A stretch of 43,514 nucleotides of DNA from Melioribacteraceae bacterium. GTDB lineage: Bacteria; Bacteroidota; Ignavibacteria; Ignavibacteriales; Melioribacteraceae. The stretch lies in contig JALNXG010000029.1 in assembly GCA_023230485.1 (NCBI GenBank), positions 1-43,514 of the forward strand, in the 5' to 3' direction. The notes under the pieces were generated by a model, which was not told the origin of the DNA, did no database searches, and worked only from the letters and a program-made list of their open reading frames with translations. The position numbers and the translations under genes are program-made. Positions 26,325 through 36,199 of the stretch are shown one piece after another. Within the stretch, counting starts at the first letter, position 1. Every line of letters begins with the position of its first letter.

Positions 26325-27304
26325 AAAAATCAATTTTAGCAGCATCGTTAATTTTAATGCTAACATCAATTTCATGCGATGATTCATTTGAACCGAAAGC
26401 TGGATTTTCAGAAAAATATATACTTAATTGCATTATTAATGGTGATTCTACTACTCAATATGCTACCATATCAAGTAGTTTTGATGTGGATGGGTATGAT
26501 CCTTATACGAATCAAAATGATCCGTTTCTTAAAACAGCTTTTGTTACTTTAACTTATAAAAATAAAGTCTATCCCATGAGAGATACATTAGTCTCCCGCT
26601 TGGGTGATTCCCGTTATCCTGGTCCGATGCCAGTATATTATCTTCCAAATTTTACACCTAATGACGGAACTGAAATTACAGTAAGAGCTGTTCTGGGAAA
26701 TGGTAAAATATTAACTTCTAGCACAAGATCTCTAAATCCAAATAATTTTTATTTTTCAAGCTCAACAAGAGACATACCGACCGGCAATGCTTATGGTGGA
26801 ACTCTTGTTTTTACGTGGAAAGAATTTTTCCCTGATCAAAGTCTTAATCAGGAAATTTTCTTTGCCCCTGATCTCATTTTAGTTTATTATAAAATTGAAA
26901 ATGGGATTCAAAAACGAAAACAAATTGAATTTCCAATGTATTTACTAAGTCAACAAGGTAAGGAAGTTGGTATCTATCCTCCGATTGCAAATAGAATTAG
27001 CACAATAGGTTACGAAGTACCAGCTATCGATTCTATTATGAGGAGCATCTCAACCGGTGATCCAAATAAATCAAATTATATTATTGATAAAGCTTATTTT
27101 CATTTATTAATTATGGATAAAAATTTAGCGACTTATTATTCGGCTCAACAAACTTTCTTTGATGAGTTTTCCGTAAGAATTAATCAGCCTGATTTTACGA
27201 ATGTAGATGGCGGTCTTGGAGTCTTTGGCGTTTATATTACAAAAAAAGTTATTGTAAACATAGAGAAATTTTATATTGAGTCATTCGGATATGTGAAAAA
27301 ATGA
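26321..27304 (+). CDS. DUF4249 family lipoprotein
   Basis: This 327-residue protein has a lipoprotein signal with Cys19 (TSISC). The start of the mature part (KYILNCIINGDSTTQYATISSSFD) and its beta-rich body fit DUF4249, a family commonly encoded right after TonB-dependent receptors in Bacteroidota and presumed to be a surface accessory of the receptor. Its ATG overlaps the receptor stop, and its stop overlaps the next start, each by 4 bp, showing one translational unit. Outer-membrane attachment and the partnership are inferred from context. Confidence 0.82.
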   Translation: MKKSILAASLILMLTSISCDDSFEPKAGFSEKYILNCIINGDSTTQYATISSSFDVDGYDPYTNQNDPFLKTAFVTLTYKNKVYPMRDTLVSRLGDSRYPGPMPVYYLPNFTPNDGTEITVRAVLGNGKILTSSTRSLNPNNFYFSSSTRDIPTGNAYGGTLVFTWKEFFPDQSLNQEIFFAPDLILVYYKIENGIQKRKQIEFPMYLLSQQGKEVGIYPPIANRISTIGYEVPAIDSIMRSISTGDPNKSNYIIDKAYFHLLIMDKNLATYYSAQQTFFDEFSVRINQPDFTNVDGGLGVFGVYITKKVIVNIEKFYIESFGYVKK

Positions 27305-27765
27305 TATTAAAAAAAAATAATTTTGCTTTAATATTGCTATTAGCGGTAACGTTATATAATTGTACTCCATTACCCCGTTTTAGATCAGAGAATAATTCAA
27401 AATTGCCTATTGAAAATAAACAGCTTAATGAAACTTATAAAGACCATGAAGTACTTGAATTTATTGAAGGAACTGCGTCTTTTTATGCGGATAAATTCAA
27501 TGGAAGAATTACTTATAGCGGCGAAGTCTACGATATGAATGGCGTTACTGCCGCCCATCAATCCTTCCCTATGGATACGATTATAAGAGTAACCAACCTT
27601 AAAAACAATAAAAGCACAATACTCCGAATCAACGATCGGATGCCTACACGCGGAGACCGAATAATTGATCTTTCTCTCGGTGCCGCAAAAGTATTGGATT
27701 TCGTTAATGACGGCATTACAGACGTAAAACTGGAAGTCCTTGAATGGGGACAAGGTAAAAAATAA
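27301..27765 (+). CDS. Small RlpA-like lipoprotein (double-psi beta-barrel)
   Basis: This 154-residue protein has a lipoprotein signal with Cys21 (LYNC), then an RlpA-type double-psi beta-barrel: GTASFYADKFNGR, the acid in YSGEVYD, TAAHQSFPMDT, VTNLKNNKS and INDRMP. RlpA proteins are septal lytic transglycosylases acting on peptidoglycan that lacks stem peptides. Here the usual DRGP is DRMP and there is no SPOR domain, so it may not be septum-targeted. The candidate catalytic Glu and Asp are retained. It is coupled to the DUF4249 gene by a 4-bp overlap and precedes the tricorn-type protease by 17 bp. Confidence 0.82.
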   Translation: MILKKNNFALILLLAVTLYNCTPLPRFRSENNSKLPIENKQLNETYKDHEVLEFIEGTASFYADKFNGRITYSGEVYDMNGVTAAHQSFPMDTIIRVTNLKNNKSTILRINDRMPTRGDRIIDLSLGAAKVLDFVNDGITDVKLEVLEWGQGKK

Positions 27766-27782
27766 TATAAGGATAATCTAGA

Positions 27783-30700
27783 ATGAAAAAACTATTCACA
27801 CTTTTTTCACTCCTATTTGTAACCGTAACTTTTTCACAAGAGAAGTCACCTTTCGTACGTTACCCTTCTCTAAATAATGATGGCTCAAAAATCACATTCT
27901 CTTATCAAGGGGATATTTGGACAGCAGAATCAAAGGGGGGTACAGCTACTCGTTTAACAATTCATGAAGCTTATGAATCAATTCCTAAATTCAGCCCCGA
28001 TGGCAAATCGATTGCTTTTACCGCAGACAGAATGGGAAGCAATGATGTTTATGTAATGCCTTCAGAAGGTGGAGTTCCAAATCGCTTAACTTTTAGCTCT
28101 TCTAATGATGTTGTTACAGATTGGGAAAATAACAAAGAGATACTTTTTGCAACTGCACGCGAGTTCGTAAATCTAGAACGCGAACAGGAATTACATAAAG
28201 TCTCAATCAATGGCGGAACATCGGAAAGAATTCTTGATGCTCTCGGCACTTCGATTGTTAATTCTCCTGATAATAAATTTTATTTATTCGTTAGAGGCAG
28301 CAATACAATCTACCGTCAGCCTTATGCAGGTCCTGCTAACAGAGATATTTGGCTATTCAATAAAGCTAAAAAATCATTCATAAAAATTTCTACAAGTATG
28401 ACAAATGATATTAATCCCGCTTGGGGAGATAGTAAAACAATCTATTTTATTAGTGCTGAATCTAATGGTAGATATAATATTTTCAAACAAACACTTGATG
28501 AAAACGGTGCGCCACAAGGCAATGCTGAGCAGATAACAAAACTTGAAAATGGCGTCCGCTATTTTGATATAAGCACAAACGGTAATTCAATCGTTTTTGA
28601 AAGTGATTCCAATATTTACCTGCTTGATACAAAAACAAAAAAGTATAATAAAATTACTATCGATCTACCGGCAGATTATCGTTTCGATCCGGTTGAATAT
28701 AAAACTTTTACAAGTAATGCTTCCGGTTATTCAGTTTCACCAAACAGCAAATACACAGCTTTAGTTATTCGAGGTGAAGTGTTTATTACATTGAATGATA
28801 AAGATAAATCAAGAGCAGTGAATATTTCTAATAGTCCTTTCCGCGATACTGATGTTGCTTGGTTAAACGATTCTTCTGTTGTATTTACCTCCGACCGCGA
28901 TGGGCAGTTCGATCTTTATTTGGCAACAAGTGATGATAAATCAGAACCTGCATTATTCAAAACACTTAAACATAAAATTACAAAAATCACATCAACCGGT
29001 TTAGATGAATCCGATCCTGTAATTTCACCTGACAGAAAAAAGATAACTTATGTAAGAGGAAGAGGAGAATTGATAGTTTCCGATATTTCCGCCGAGGGGA
29101 AACTAAGCAATGAAAAAGTATTATTGGAAGGATGGGCAACTCCTAGCAGCGTTGTCTGGAGCCCTGATAGCAAGTACCTTGCTTATTCTATGAGTGACCT
29201 TTATTTTAATGACGAAATATTTATTCATCCGGTAGATAATTCTATGAAACCGGTAAACGTTAGTATGCATCCTCGCGGAGATTATGACCCGGTCTGGAGT
29301 CCTGACGGTTCTAAACTCGGCTTCCATTCCGAACGTAATGATAGAACTTTTGATATCTGGTTTGTATGGCTAAAAAAATCCGATTGGGACAAAACAAAAT
29401 TAGATTGGCTATATGACGATGAAAAACCCGCTTCTGATGCAAAAACCGCCAAAGGAACTAAGGATAAAAAAGATACTTCTAAAGACTCAAGTAAAACTAA
29501 AGATATCCAAATCGATTTCGATAAGATTTATGAACGATTAGTACAAGTAACAAATCTTCCGGGCGAAGAAAGCAATCTTGCAATCTCTAAAGATGGCGAG
29601 ACTTTCTATTTTACAGCTTTTAATAGCGAAGCTAAAGCAAACGATCTTTACAGCGTTAAATGGGACGGGAAAGATTTTAAAGCCATAACAAAAGGTGGCA
29701 CGAAACCAGCCGGTGTCGAGATCGATAAAGAGGGTAAGTATTTATACTATTTCAAATCCGGATCACTAAATCGTATTGATTTAAAAGGTGATAAATCTGA
29801 AGCTCTTCCATTTGTTGCCAAAATGAATATTGATCATCCTAAAGAACAAGAACAGATTTTTGAAGAAGCTTGGCGAACAATTAGAGACGGCTTCTATGAT
29901 CCGGATTTCCACGGTTATGATTGGGATGCAATTAAAACGAAATACAAAGAATGGGCTATGGCGGCTTCTACTGACCAAGATTTCAAAGAGATGTTTAATT
30001 ATATGCTTGGTGAGTTAAATTCAAGCCACATGGGCTTATATGGGCAAAATAGAGGCGAAACACAAAATGAATCAACCGGATTTCTTGGCGTTGATATTTC
30101 TCCTGTTAAGGAAGGAGTAAAAGTGAATCGTGTTGTCCCTGAATCTCCAGCCGATAGAGAATTAAGTAAACTTTTTGTTGATGATATTATTACATCTGTC
30201 GATCAAACACCTGTAACTAATGAAATAGATTTTTATTCTCTTTTGATTAATAAAGCAGATGAACCGGTTTTACTCGGAGTTAAAGACAAATCAGGAAAAG
30301 AAAGAGAAGTAAAAATCAGACCTATCTCAAGTGAACGCCAATTACTCTATGAAGAATGGGTAATACAAAGAGAAAAACTAACAGAGAAATATTCTAATGG
30401 TCGTCTTGGTTATATCCATATTCAAGGAATGAATTTCCCTTCATTCGAAGTATTTGAAAGACAATTAACCGCTGCGGGACATGATAAGGATGGCATCGTA
30501 ATAGATGTTCGTTATAATGGTGGTGGCTCTACTACCGATTACCTTATGTTAGTGCTTAATTACAAACAACACGCATATACTATTCCACGCGGCGCATCCG
30601 ATAACCTAGAAAAAGATAAATTGAAATTCAGAGATTATTATGCAATTGGCGAAAGACTTCCTTATTCGCCTTGGATTAAACCATCGGTTGCCCTTTGTAA

Positions 30701-31010
30701 TGAAGACAGTTATTCAAATGCTGAAATCTTTTCTCATGCCTATAAATCTCTTGGAATTGGCAAATTAGTTGGCAAACCGACTAATGGAAGTGTTATCTCT
30801 ACCGGTGGCAAACAATTAATTGACGGCTCTTTGGTTCGTCTCCCATTTAGAGCTTGGTACACGAAAGCTACCGATAAAAATCAGGAATTAGGACCTGCCG
30901 TTCCCGATTTTATTGTAGAAAATTCTCCAAATTCTAAAGCAATGAATGAAGACCAACAGCTTAAAAAAGCTGTCGATGAACTTATAAAACAGCTCGATTC
31001 GAAGAAATAA
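27783..31010 (+). CDS. Exported tricorn-type S41 peptidase
   Basis: This 1075-residue protein has a signal peptide ending TFS|Q at about residue 19. Beta-propeller repeats of the PD40 type (IPKFSPDGKSIAFTADR, PVWSPDGSKLGFHSER) fill about 20-690, broken by a Lys/Ser/Thr-rich linker near 555-580. Then come the tricorn core helices, a PDZ domain (GFLGVDISPVKEGV, about 770-850) and the S41 peptidase domain. IDVRYNGGGST and NEDSYSNAEIF mark the active site, with Ser978 the likely nucleophile. Tricorn proteases trim oligopeptides; this exported form would act in the periplasm or outside. It closes the TonB receptor operon and has an AAGGA ribosome site. Confidence 0.92.
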   Translation: MKKLFTLFSLLFVTVTFSQEKSPFVRYPSLNNDGSKITFSYQGDIWTAESKGGTATRLTIHEAYESIPKFSPDGKSIAFTADRMGSNDVYVMPSEGGVPNRLTFSSSNDVVTDWENNKEILFATAREFVNLEREQELHKVSINGGTSERILDALGTSIVNSPDNKFYLFVRGSNTIYRQPYAGPANRDIWLFNKAKKSFIKISTSMTNDINPAWGDSKTIYFISAESNGRYNIFKQTLDENGAPQGNAEQITKLENGVRYFDISTNGNSIVFESDSNIYLLDTKTKKYNKITIDLPADYRFDPVEYKTFTSNASGYSVSPNSKYTALVIRGEVFITLNDKDKSRAVNISNSPFRDTDVAWLNDSSVVFTSDRDGQFDLYLATSDDKSEPALFKTLKHKITKITSTGLDESDPVISPDRKKITYVRGRGELIVSDISAEGKLSNEKVLLEGWATPSSVVWSPDSKYLAYSMSDLYFNDEIFIHPVDNSMKPVNVSMHPRGDYDPVWSPDGSKLGFHSERNDRTFDIWFVWLKKSDWDKTKLDWLYDDEKPASDAKTAKGTKDKKDTSKDSSKTKDIQIDFDKIYERLVQVTNLPGEESNLAISKDGETFYFTAFNSEAKANDLYSVKWDGKDFKAITKGGTKPAGVEIDKEGKYLYYFKSGSLNRIDLKGDKSEALPFVAKMNIDHPKEQEQIFEEAWRTIRDGFYDPDFHGYDWDAIKTKYKEWAMAASTDQDFKEMFNYMLGELNSSHMGLYGQNRGETQNESTGFLGVDISPVKEGVKVNRVVPESPADRELSKLFVDDIITSVDQTPVTNEIDFYSLLINKADEPVLLGVKDKSGKEREVKIRPISSERQLLYEEWVIQREKLTEKYSNGRLGYIHIQGMNFPSFEVFERQLTAAGHDKDGIVIDVRYNGGGSTTDYLMLVLNYKQHAYTIPRGASDNLEKDKLKFRDYYAIGERLPYSPWIKPSVALCNEDSYSNAEIFSHAYKSLGIGKLVGKPTNGSVISTGGKQLIDGSLVRLPFRAWYTKATDKNQELGPAVPDFIVENSPNSKAMNEDQQLKKAVDELIKQLDSKK

Positions 31011-31021
31011 TCGTCCATTTT

Positions 31022-31056
31022 AACCACCGAAGAGCGGAAACTGCTTTTCGGTGGTT
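31022..31056 (+). terminator. Rho-independent terminator of the TonB receptor/tricorn operon
   Basis: A 14-bp stem (31022-31035 with 31043-31056, one G-U pair) has a 7-nt loop and is followed by TTTCTTTTTT. It starts 12 bp after the tricorn gene stop. Confidence 0.9.
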
Positions 31057-31232
31057 TTTCTTTTTTCCCTTAAATAAGACTATTAATTCCGTGTTTTAAG
31101 ATGAAATAAAAGATTTTTATCCTTTTTTTAGCGGGCAAATGAGATAAATATTCGGTAAATTTAAATAAGATAAAAACATTCTTTCCTCTTTATTTAGGAA
31201 GTGCATTTATTCATTTGTATTAAGGCTTTGTA

Positions 31233-32450
31233 ATGGGAAAAAATTCAAAAATTATTTCTGATATAAATATTCAAGTGTATAATACATTTGGAAAAAACTT
31301 TGGCAATACTAAGTCATTTTCCTATGCCATTGCACCCGCCGCTTTAATTTTTCTCGGTGATCATACTCATTATAATGATGGAATATTAATTTCCACCGCC
31401 ATCAATCGATATTGTGCCGTTGCAATCAGAAGAAGAAACGACCAAAAAGTAAATATAATTAGAAAAGATTTCGATATTTCCATTTCATTTGAACTTACTA
31501 ATTTAGAAACAGATGATTCCGATTCGTCTTTTAGACTTATAAAGGGACTAACAAAACTGCTTAAGGAAGATGAGCATATTAATACCGGTTTTGATTGTGT
31601 TATATATTCCTGTTCACCTAATTTTCTTGGACTGGGTTGTTTTGCAGCTCAGCAAGTTGCATTTATTATTGCAGCTAAAAAGGCATTCAATATTAAGCTT
31701 CCCATAAAAGAATTACTTAATTATATACACATAAATGAGACAAATGTTATAGGCAAAATCTCTAACCCTGCTCATTATACTACTTCTGCTTTTGCTAAGG
31801 AGAATAACTTATATATTTCCGATCTTAGAAAAAATAGCTTCAAGTCGATCCCTTTCGATCAATCGGAATACAATATCATATCTTTTATGACCGATGAAGA
31901 GTTTTCGACACCAAATTTGGTTTGCAACGAAAGAATTGAAGAATGCGAAGTAGGGGTAAAAGGAGTTAGATTATATATCTGGGGGATTAAAAATCTCCGT
32001 GACGTAAAATTAGATTTTATGCAAAAGCATTTCCACGTGTTGCCGAAAAGAATTTATAATAGAATTGCTTATAACGTTAAAGAAAGAATAAGAACTGAAG
32101 AAGCATATAAAGCAATTAAAAACAAGGATGTTTCCTCCTTTGGGTCTTATATTTTTGAATCACATACTAGTTTATCTCAAGATTACGATCTAAGCATACC
32201 CACATTGGATTTTATCGTAAATGAATGTAAAGCAACCGAGGGCGTTTTCGGTGCTAAAATGATTAGCTGTTCCCCTAGCAGGACTATCTTTGCGCTCGCT
32301 AAATCTGACCAAGCGAAAACCATTGCAGAAAAAATTAATACTGCTTTCAAAAATAAATTTTCAAAAGAGCTTACAATTAACTACCTTTCTACTACAAACG
32401 GCGCAAAATTAATTTCCGACAAAGAAATTCATCACAAAATTGATGATTAG
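31233..32450 (+). CDS. Galactokinase homologue with degenerate active site (GHMP family)
   Basis: This 405-residue protein aligns with galactokinase along its length. The N-terminal galactokinase signature survives as FLGDHTHYNDGILIS (about 40-54), as do DLR (197-199) and the late ESHTSLSQDYDLSIPTLD (309-326). The ATP loop, normally GAGLSSSAS, is LGLGCFAAQ (132-140). The catalytic Asp of the CGIMDQ motif is replaced by His181 (SNPAHYT), and the third GHMP motif, normally RMTGGGFGG, reads KMISCSPSR (342-350). It is therefore probably not a working kinase and may bind sugar or act as a regulator. Upstream (31061-31232) I see only A/T-rich leader. The frame is intact, so it is under selection. 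Confidence 0.8.
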   Translation: MGKNSKIISDINIQVYNTFGKNFGNTKSFSYAIAPAALIFLGDHTHYNDGILISTAINRYCAVAIRRRNDQKVNIIRKDFDISISFELTNLETDDSDSSFRLIKGLTKLLKEDEHINTGFDCVIYSCSPNFLGLGCFAAQQVAFIIAAKKAFNIKLPIKELLNYIHINETNVIGKISNPAHYTTSAFAKENNLYISDLRKNSFKSIPFDQSEYNIISFMTDEEFSTPNLVCNERIEECEVGVKGVRLYIWGIKNLRDVKLDFMQKHFHVLPKRIYNRIAYNVKERIRTEEAYKAIKNKDVSSFGSYIFESHTSLSQDYDLSIPTLDFIVNECKATEGVFGAKMISCSPSRTIFALAKSDQAKTIAEKINTAFKNKFSKELTINYLSTTNGAKLISDKEIHHKIDD

Positions 32451-32540
32451 AATCAAGCCGTAAATTAATCACTCAAATTCAACTTGATTTTGTATCAGGT
32501 TAATAATAGATTTTCGCACAACTTATCACGGAGTTACTGA

Positions 32541-33968
32541 ATGTATTTCCCGGAAGAGTATTTTAATGATGACTATGAGAGATTTGAGACCGAGGAAGAA
32601 GTAAAACAAAAAGTAAAAACCTGCTCTGAATTTATTCAAAGCGGTCAAATTTTTTCTAACATAGAATTTTTTGAAGATACAATACAACTTTGTATAGAAT
32701 ATGATTTATTAAATGAAGGTTTAGAATTAACAGAATCACTTACTGAATCTATTCCTTATAATGCTGAAATTTGGCAGTTTAGAGGAATTCTTTTTAATAA
32801 TTCTTTTAATTTCGATGAAGGATATAAATGCTTCACAAAATCGATGACTCTAAATCCAAATGACGTAGAAACGCTTATCAATAAATCAATTTCAGAAGAT
32901 AATCTCGGAATGATTGAAGAGGCAACTTCATCGCTCTTAAAAGCTCTCGAATTTGAATCGAATAACGAAGAAACTCTTTTTAATCTCGGAATTTTACACG
33001 AGAAAAAAGATGAATTTTTGGAGGCAATCGAATATTTCAAACGTGCTACAATTGCTGATCCTGAATATTCCGAAGCATGGTATGAATTAGGTTTTTGTGC
33101 TGAGACAATTAATAATCTGCCTGAATCTTATAGAGCTTATGAAAAATATCTTGAATTAGACCCGAATAATTTTACCGGCTGGTATAATAAGGGCATCGTT
33201 CTTATTAGAATGGAAGAATATGAGAAAGCAATTAATGTTTTTGAAGTTTCTATTGCTCTCAAAGAAGATTTCTCAAGCTCTTGGTTCAATCTCGGTTTCT
33301 GTAATTACAAATTGAATAAATTCCAAGAAGCTCTTAATGCTTATAAAAAAGCTTACGAGATCGATCCCGAAGATGAAACCGTACTTTTTAATCAAGGACA
33401 GGTTTATGAGGAATTGGCTAATTTCCCTTATGCTATTAAAAGCTATACAGAAGCCATTAAGATCGACAGCGAATATTATGAAGCGTTTCTTTCGAGAGGC
33501 TACTGTTACGACTTTATCGGTAAGTATCAATTAGCATTGCGCGATTTCAATACAGCTATTTCTCTTACAACCGATTCTGAAGATGCGTGGTTCGCTAAAG
33601 CAGACTTAGAGTATTCACTCGGTAATCTCGAGGCCTCAATTAAAAGCTATATAAAAGCAATTGAATCGAATGGTAATAATTTTACACTTTGGTATAAATT
33701 AGCAGAGACATATATTGAAATGGGAAGTTGGTTAGAAGGTTTAGAAGCTTTCGATGAATGCCTTAAAATTAAGCCGGCTAATGCCAACTCTTATTATGGA
33801 AAAGCAAAGATTAATTTCCTTCTCCATAAAACACAAGAAGCAATAATAAATTTGAAAGAAGCATTTAAATTAGATCCAACAATAAAAAATGATTTTGCAC
33901 GGGAATATCCGGAAGTAAAATCTTCAAAACTTTTTATTAAATTAATAGAAGAAAATAAATCAAACTAA
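32541..33968 (+). CDS. Tetratricopeptide repeat (TPR) protein
   Basis: This 475-residue protein is built almost wholly of TPR units, roughly ten or eleven 34-residue repeats from about residue 75 to 460 (for example WYNKGIVLIRMEEYEKAINVFE and WFNLGFCNYKLNKFQEALNAY). It has no signal peptide, so it is cytoplasmic. The N-terminus is acidic. TPR arrays bind partner proteins; the partner is unknown. A GGAG site lies before the ATG. It sits 90 bp after the galactokinase homologue and 9 bp before aroE, so the three may form one transcript ending at the terminator after aroE. Confidence 0.9.
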   Translation: MYFPEEYFNDDYERFETEEEVKQKVKTCSEFIQSGQIFSNIEFFEDTIQLCIEYDLLNEGLELTESLTESIPYNAEIWQFRGILFNNSFNFDEGYKCFTKSMTLNPNDVETLINKSISEDNLGMIEEATSSLLKALEFESNNEETLFNLGILHEKKDEFLEAIEYFKRATIADPEYSEAWYELGFCAETINNLPESYRAYEKYLELDPNNFTGWYNKGIVLIRMEEYEKAINVFEVSIALKEDFSSSWFNLGFCNYKLNKFQEALNAYKKAYEIDPEDETVLFNQGQVYEELANFPYAIKSYTEAIKIDSEYYEAFLSRGYCYDFIGKYQLALRDFNTAISLTTDSEDAWFAKADLEYSLGNLEASIKSYIKAIESNGNNFTLWYKLAETYIEMGSWLEGLEAFDECLKIKPANANSYYGKAKINFLLHKTQEAIINLKEAFKLDPTIKNDFAREYPEVKSSKLFIKLIEENKSN

Positions 33969-33977
33969 AGTGCATGA

Positions 33978-34856
33978 ATGCAATCACTAAATAAGTTTAA
34001 CCATAATACGAAAATTATAGGTGTAATAGGACATCCTATTAAGCACTCATTTTCTCCTTTGATTCATAACATCGCTTTTGAATTACTGGATCAGAATTAT
34101 ATTTATCTACCTTTCGATGTTCCTATAAACGGGCTTAAAGATGCCTTAAAAGGTATGCTGGCATTGGGGATAAAAGGTTTTAATGTTACTCTACCTCATA
34201 AAGAAAAGATATTTCCTTTTCTAAAAGAAATATCAGATGAGGCAGGTATTGTCGGCGCAATTAATACCGTGGTGAATGAAGATGGTATTTTGCATGGATA
34301 CAATACAGACGTTACCGGAATTGTTGAGTCTCTTAATCCATATAAAGATGAAATTGCGGGTGCTACCGTTACCGTTATTGGAGCTGGCGGCGCAGCAAGA
34401 GCCGTTATCTTTGCTCTTATCAGAACCTTTAAAGTCGGGCATATTAATATCATTAATAGAACCGAACAAAAAGGGGAATCATTAAAAGAATATTTCAGCT
34501 CTAAAATGCTATATAACGAATTTAAAACATATAGTTTATTACCACCGGATCTTGTGGAAGTCTTCAGAAGTTCTAAACTGATTGTTAATGCCACATCAAT
34601 GGGTATGTCTCCTGAAATTGATGACTCTGCAACTACAATTAAAGAATCATTTAATTCGGATCAGATCGTTTTCGATGTTATCTATACACCGATAAAAACA
34701 AAGCTGCTTAAGATTGCTGAAGGACAGGGTGCAAGGACAATTAATGGGTTACAAATGTTCATTGAACAAGCCGCAAAATCATTTGAACTTTGGACAGGCG
34801 AGAAAATGCCCACTGATAAAGTGAAAAAAACTCTTATTTCTTATCTTAATAGTTAA
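33978..34856 (+). CDS. aroE: Shikimate dehydrogenase
   Basis: AroE reduces 3-dehydroshikimate to shikimate with NADPH in aromatic amino acid synthesis. The 292-residue protein shows the substrate-binding GHPIKHSFSP (Ser24, Ser26), catalytic Lys75 (FNVTLPHKE) and Asp111 (GYNTD), the NADP-binding GAGGAAR (135-141) and NATSMGMSP near 207. Its length is normal. There are two possible in-line ATGs at 33974 and 33978; only 33978 is in frame. It is 9 bp after the TPR gene. Cytoplasmic. Confidence 0.96.
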   Translation: MQSLNKFNHNTKIIGVIGHPIKHSFSPLIHNIAFELLDQNYIYLPFDVPINGLKDALKGMLALGIKGFNVTLPHKEKIFPFLKEISDEAGIVGAINTVVNEDGILHGYNTDVTGIVESLNPYKDEIAGATVTVIGAGGAARAVIFALIRTFKVGHINIINRTEQKGESLKEYFSSKMLYNEFKTYSLLPPDLVEVFRSSKLIVNATSMGMSPEIDDSATTIKESFNSDQIVFDVIYTPIKTKLLKIAEGQGARTINGLQMFIEQAAKSFELWTGEKMPTDKVKKTLISYLNS

Positions 34857-34930
34857 GAGGAAGGAATATTTATTGGTGCAACTATAGCGAATGATCTTTT
34901 TAACTTATCTAAATAGTTAAACGGAAAAAT

Positions 34931-34964
34931 AACACCCTAATGGGGAGCGAGCCATTAGGGCGTT
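34931..34964. terminator. Terminator between aroE and the aminotransferase gene
   Basis: A 13-bp stem (34931-34943 with 34952-34964, one wobble pair) with an 8-nt loop lies between two convergent genes. A flanks on the left and T on the right suit use in both directions. Confidence 0.8.
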
Positions 34965-35002
34965 TATCTCATTTTTATATCTTTGAATATGAATAAATCT
35001 CA

Positions 35003-36199
35003 CTACTTTAATTTCGCTAATGCGATTTTAATTCTTTCAAAACCTTCTTTAAGATTATCCATCGAAGTTGCATAAGACAATCTAAGAAATCCTTCTGCTC
35101 CGAATGAACTACCCGGTACTGTTGCAACCTTTGCTTCATACAGAAGATACATCGAAAGATCGAATGAATGCTCAATCTTCAATACTTCAGTTGATTTACC
35201 GAAATAATGACGAATATTAGGAAATAGATAAAAAGCACCTTCAGGCTTGTAGCAAGAAATACCCTCTAACGATGTTATAGCATCATAGAAATAATTTCTT
35301 CTCTTCTCAAACTCTATTCTCATCTCTTCTACAACTTCTTGGCTTCCATTCAGAGCCTCAACAGTAGCCGCTTGTGATATAGAAGATGCATTTGAAGTGC
35401 TATGGCTCTGAAGCTTATTAATGCCCTTTATAATCGGTTCCGGACCTGCAGCATAACCGATTCTCCATCCGGTCATTGCATAAGCTTTCGATACACCATT
35501 TATTACAATTGTTCTCTTCTTCATCGATTCGTTTAATTCTGCGAAACTCACAAACTTATAATCATCATAAATTAATTTTTCATAAATCTCATCCGAGATA
35601 ATATAAAAATCGTGCTCCTCTGCCACAGTGGCAATAGCTTCGAGTTCCTCTTTTGTATAAGCAGAACCTGTTGGATTAGAGGGATTGCATAAGATCAATA
35701 ATTTAGTAGCTGGTGTAATCGCATTTTTTAATTGTTCCGGTGTAATCTTAAAACCGTTTTCTTCCGATGTTTCTACGATTACCGGTTTACCATGAGCTAA
35801 AGAGATCATTTCGGGATAAGAAACCCAATATGGTGCGGGGATTATTGCTTCATCATCAATATAGATAATCGATTGAACAGCATTAAAAATACTCTGCTTT
35901 GCACCGTTTGAAACGATAATTTCATTAATTGTGTAATCGAGATTATGATCTTTTTTAAATTTATTTTGAATTGCTTGCCTTAGTTCCACTGTACCGGGAT
36001 TAACGGTATAACGTGTCATATTCTTTTCGATTGCATCAATAGCGGCATCTTTGATATTGCGTGGAGTCGGGAAATCGGGTTCGCCAACACTTAAATCAAT
36101 TACATGTTCACCCCTTGCCTGCATTCCTTTAGCTTCCGCCGCCACTTTCATAGTAGGGGATTCTATAATATTATTAATTCTTTTCGATACTGAAAACAT
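35003..36199 (-). CDS. aspC: Class I aminotransferase, probable aspartate aminotransferase
   Basis: This 398-residue PLP enzyme of fold type I has a normal length. PLP is bound by Lys238 (VSKAYAMTGWRIGYA). Other landmarks are VGEPDFPTP (38-46), the NGAKQSIFNA turn (98-107), CNPSNPTG with Asn175, and ISDEIYE with Asp203. These fit the bacterial AspC/AatA Ig subgroup that transfers the amino group between aspartate and 2-oxoglutarate; some relatives are prephenate aminotransferases, so the exact substrate is open. An AAAGGAAG site precedes the ATG. Cytoplasmic. Confidence 0.9.
   Translation of the reverse strand: MFSVSKRINNIIESPTMKVAAEAKGMQARGEHVIDLSVGEPDFPTPRNIKDAAIDAIEKNMTRYTVNPGTVELRQAIQNKFKKDHNLDYTINEIIVSNGAKQSIFNAVQSIIYIDDEAIIPAPYWVSYPEMISLAHGKPVIVETSEENGFKITPEQLKNAITPATKLLILCNPSNPTGSAYTKEELEAIATVAEEHDFYIISDEIYEKLIYDDYKFVSFAELNESMKKRTIVINGVSKAYAMTGWRIGYAAGPEPIIKGINKLQSHSTSNASSISQAATVEALNGSQEVVEEMRIEFEKRRNYFYDAITSLEGISCYKPEGAFYLFPNIRHYFGKSTEVLKIEHSFDLSMYLLYEAKVATVPGSSFGAEGFLRLSYATSMDNLKEGFERIKIALAKLK

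Noticed and set aside
34196..34594. A 132-codon minus-strand open frame inside aroE
   Set aside because: It lies wholly antisense to aroE and its residue mix is not protein-like.
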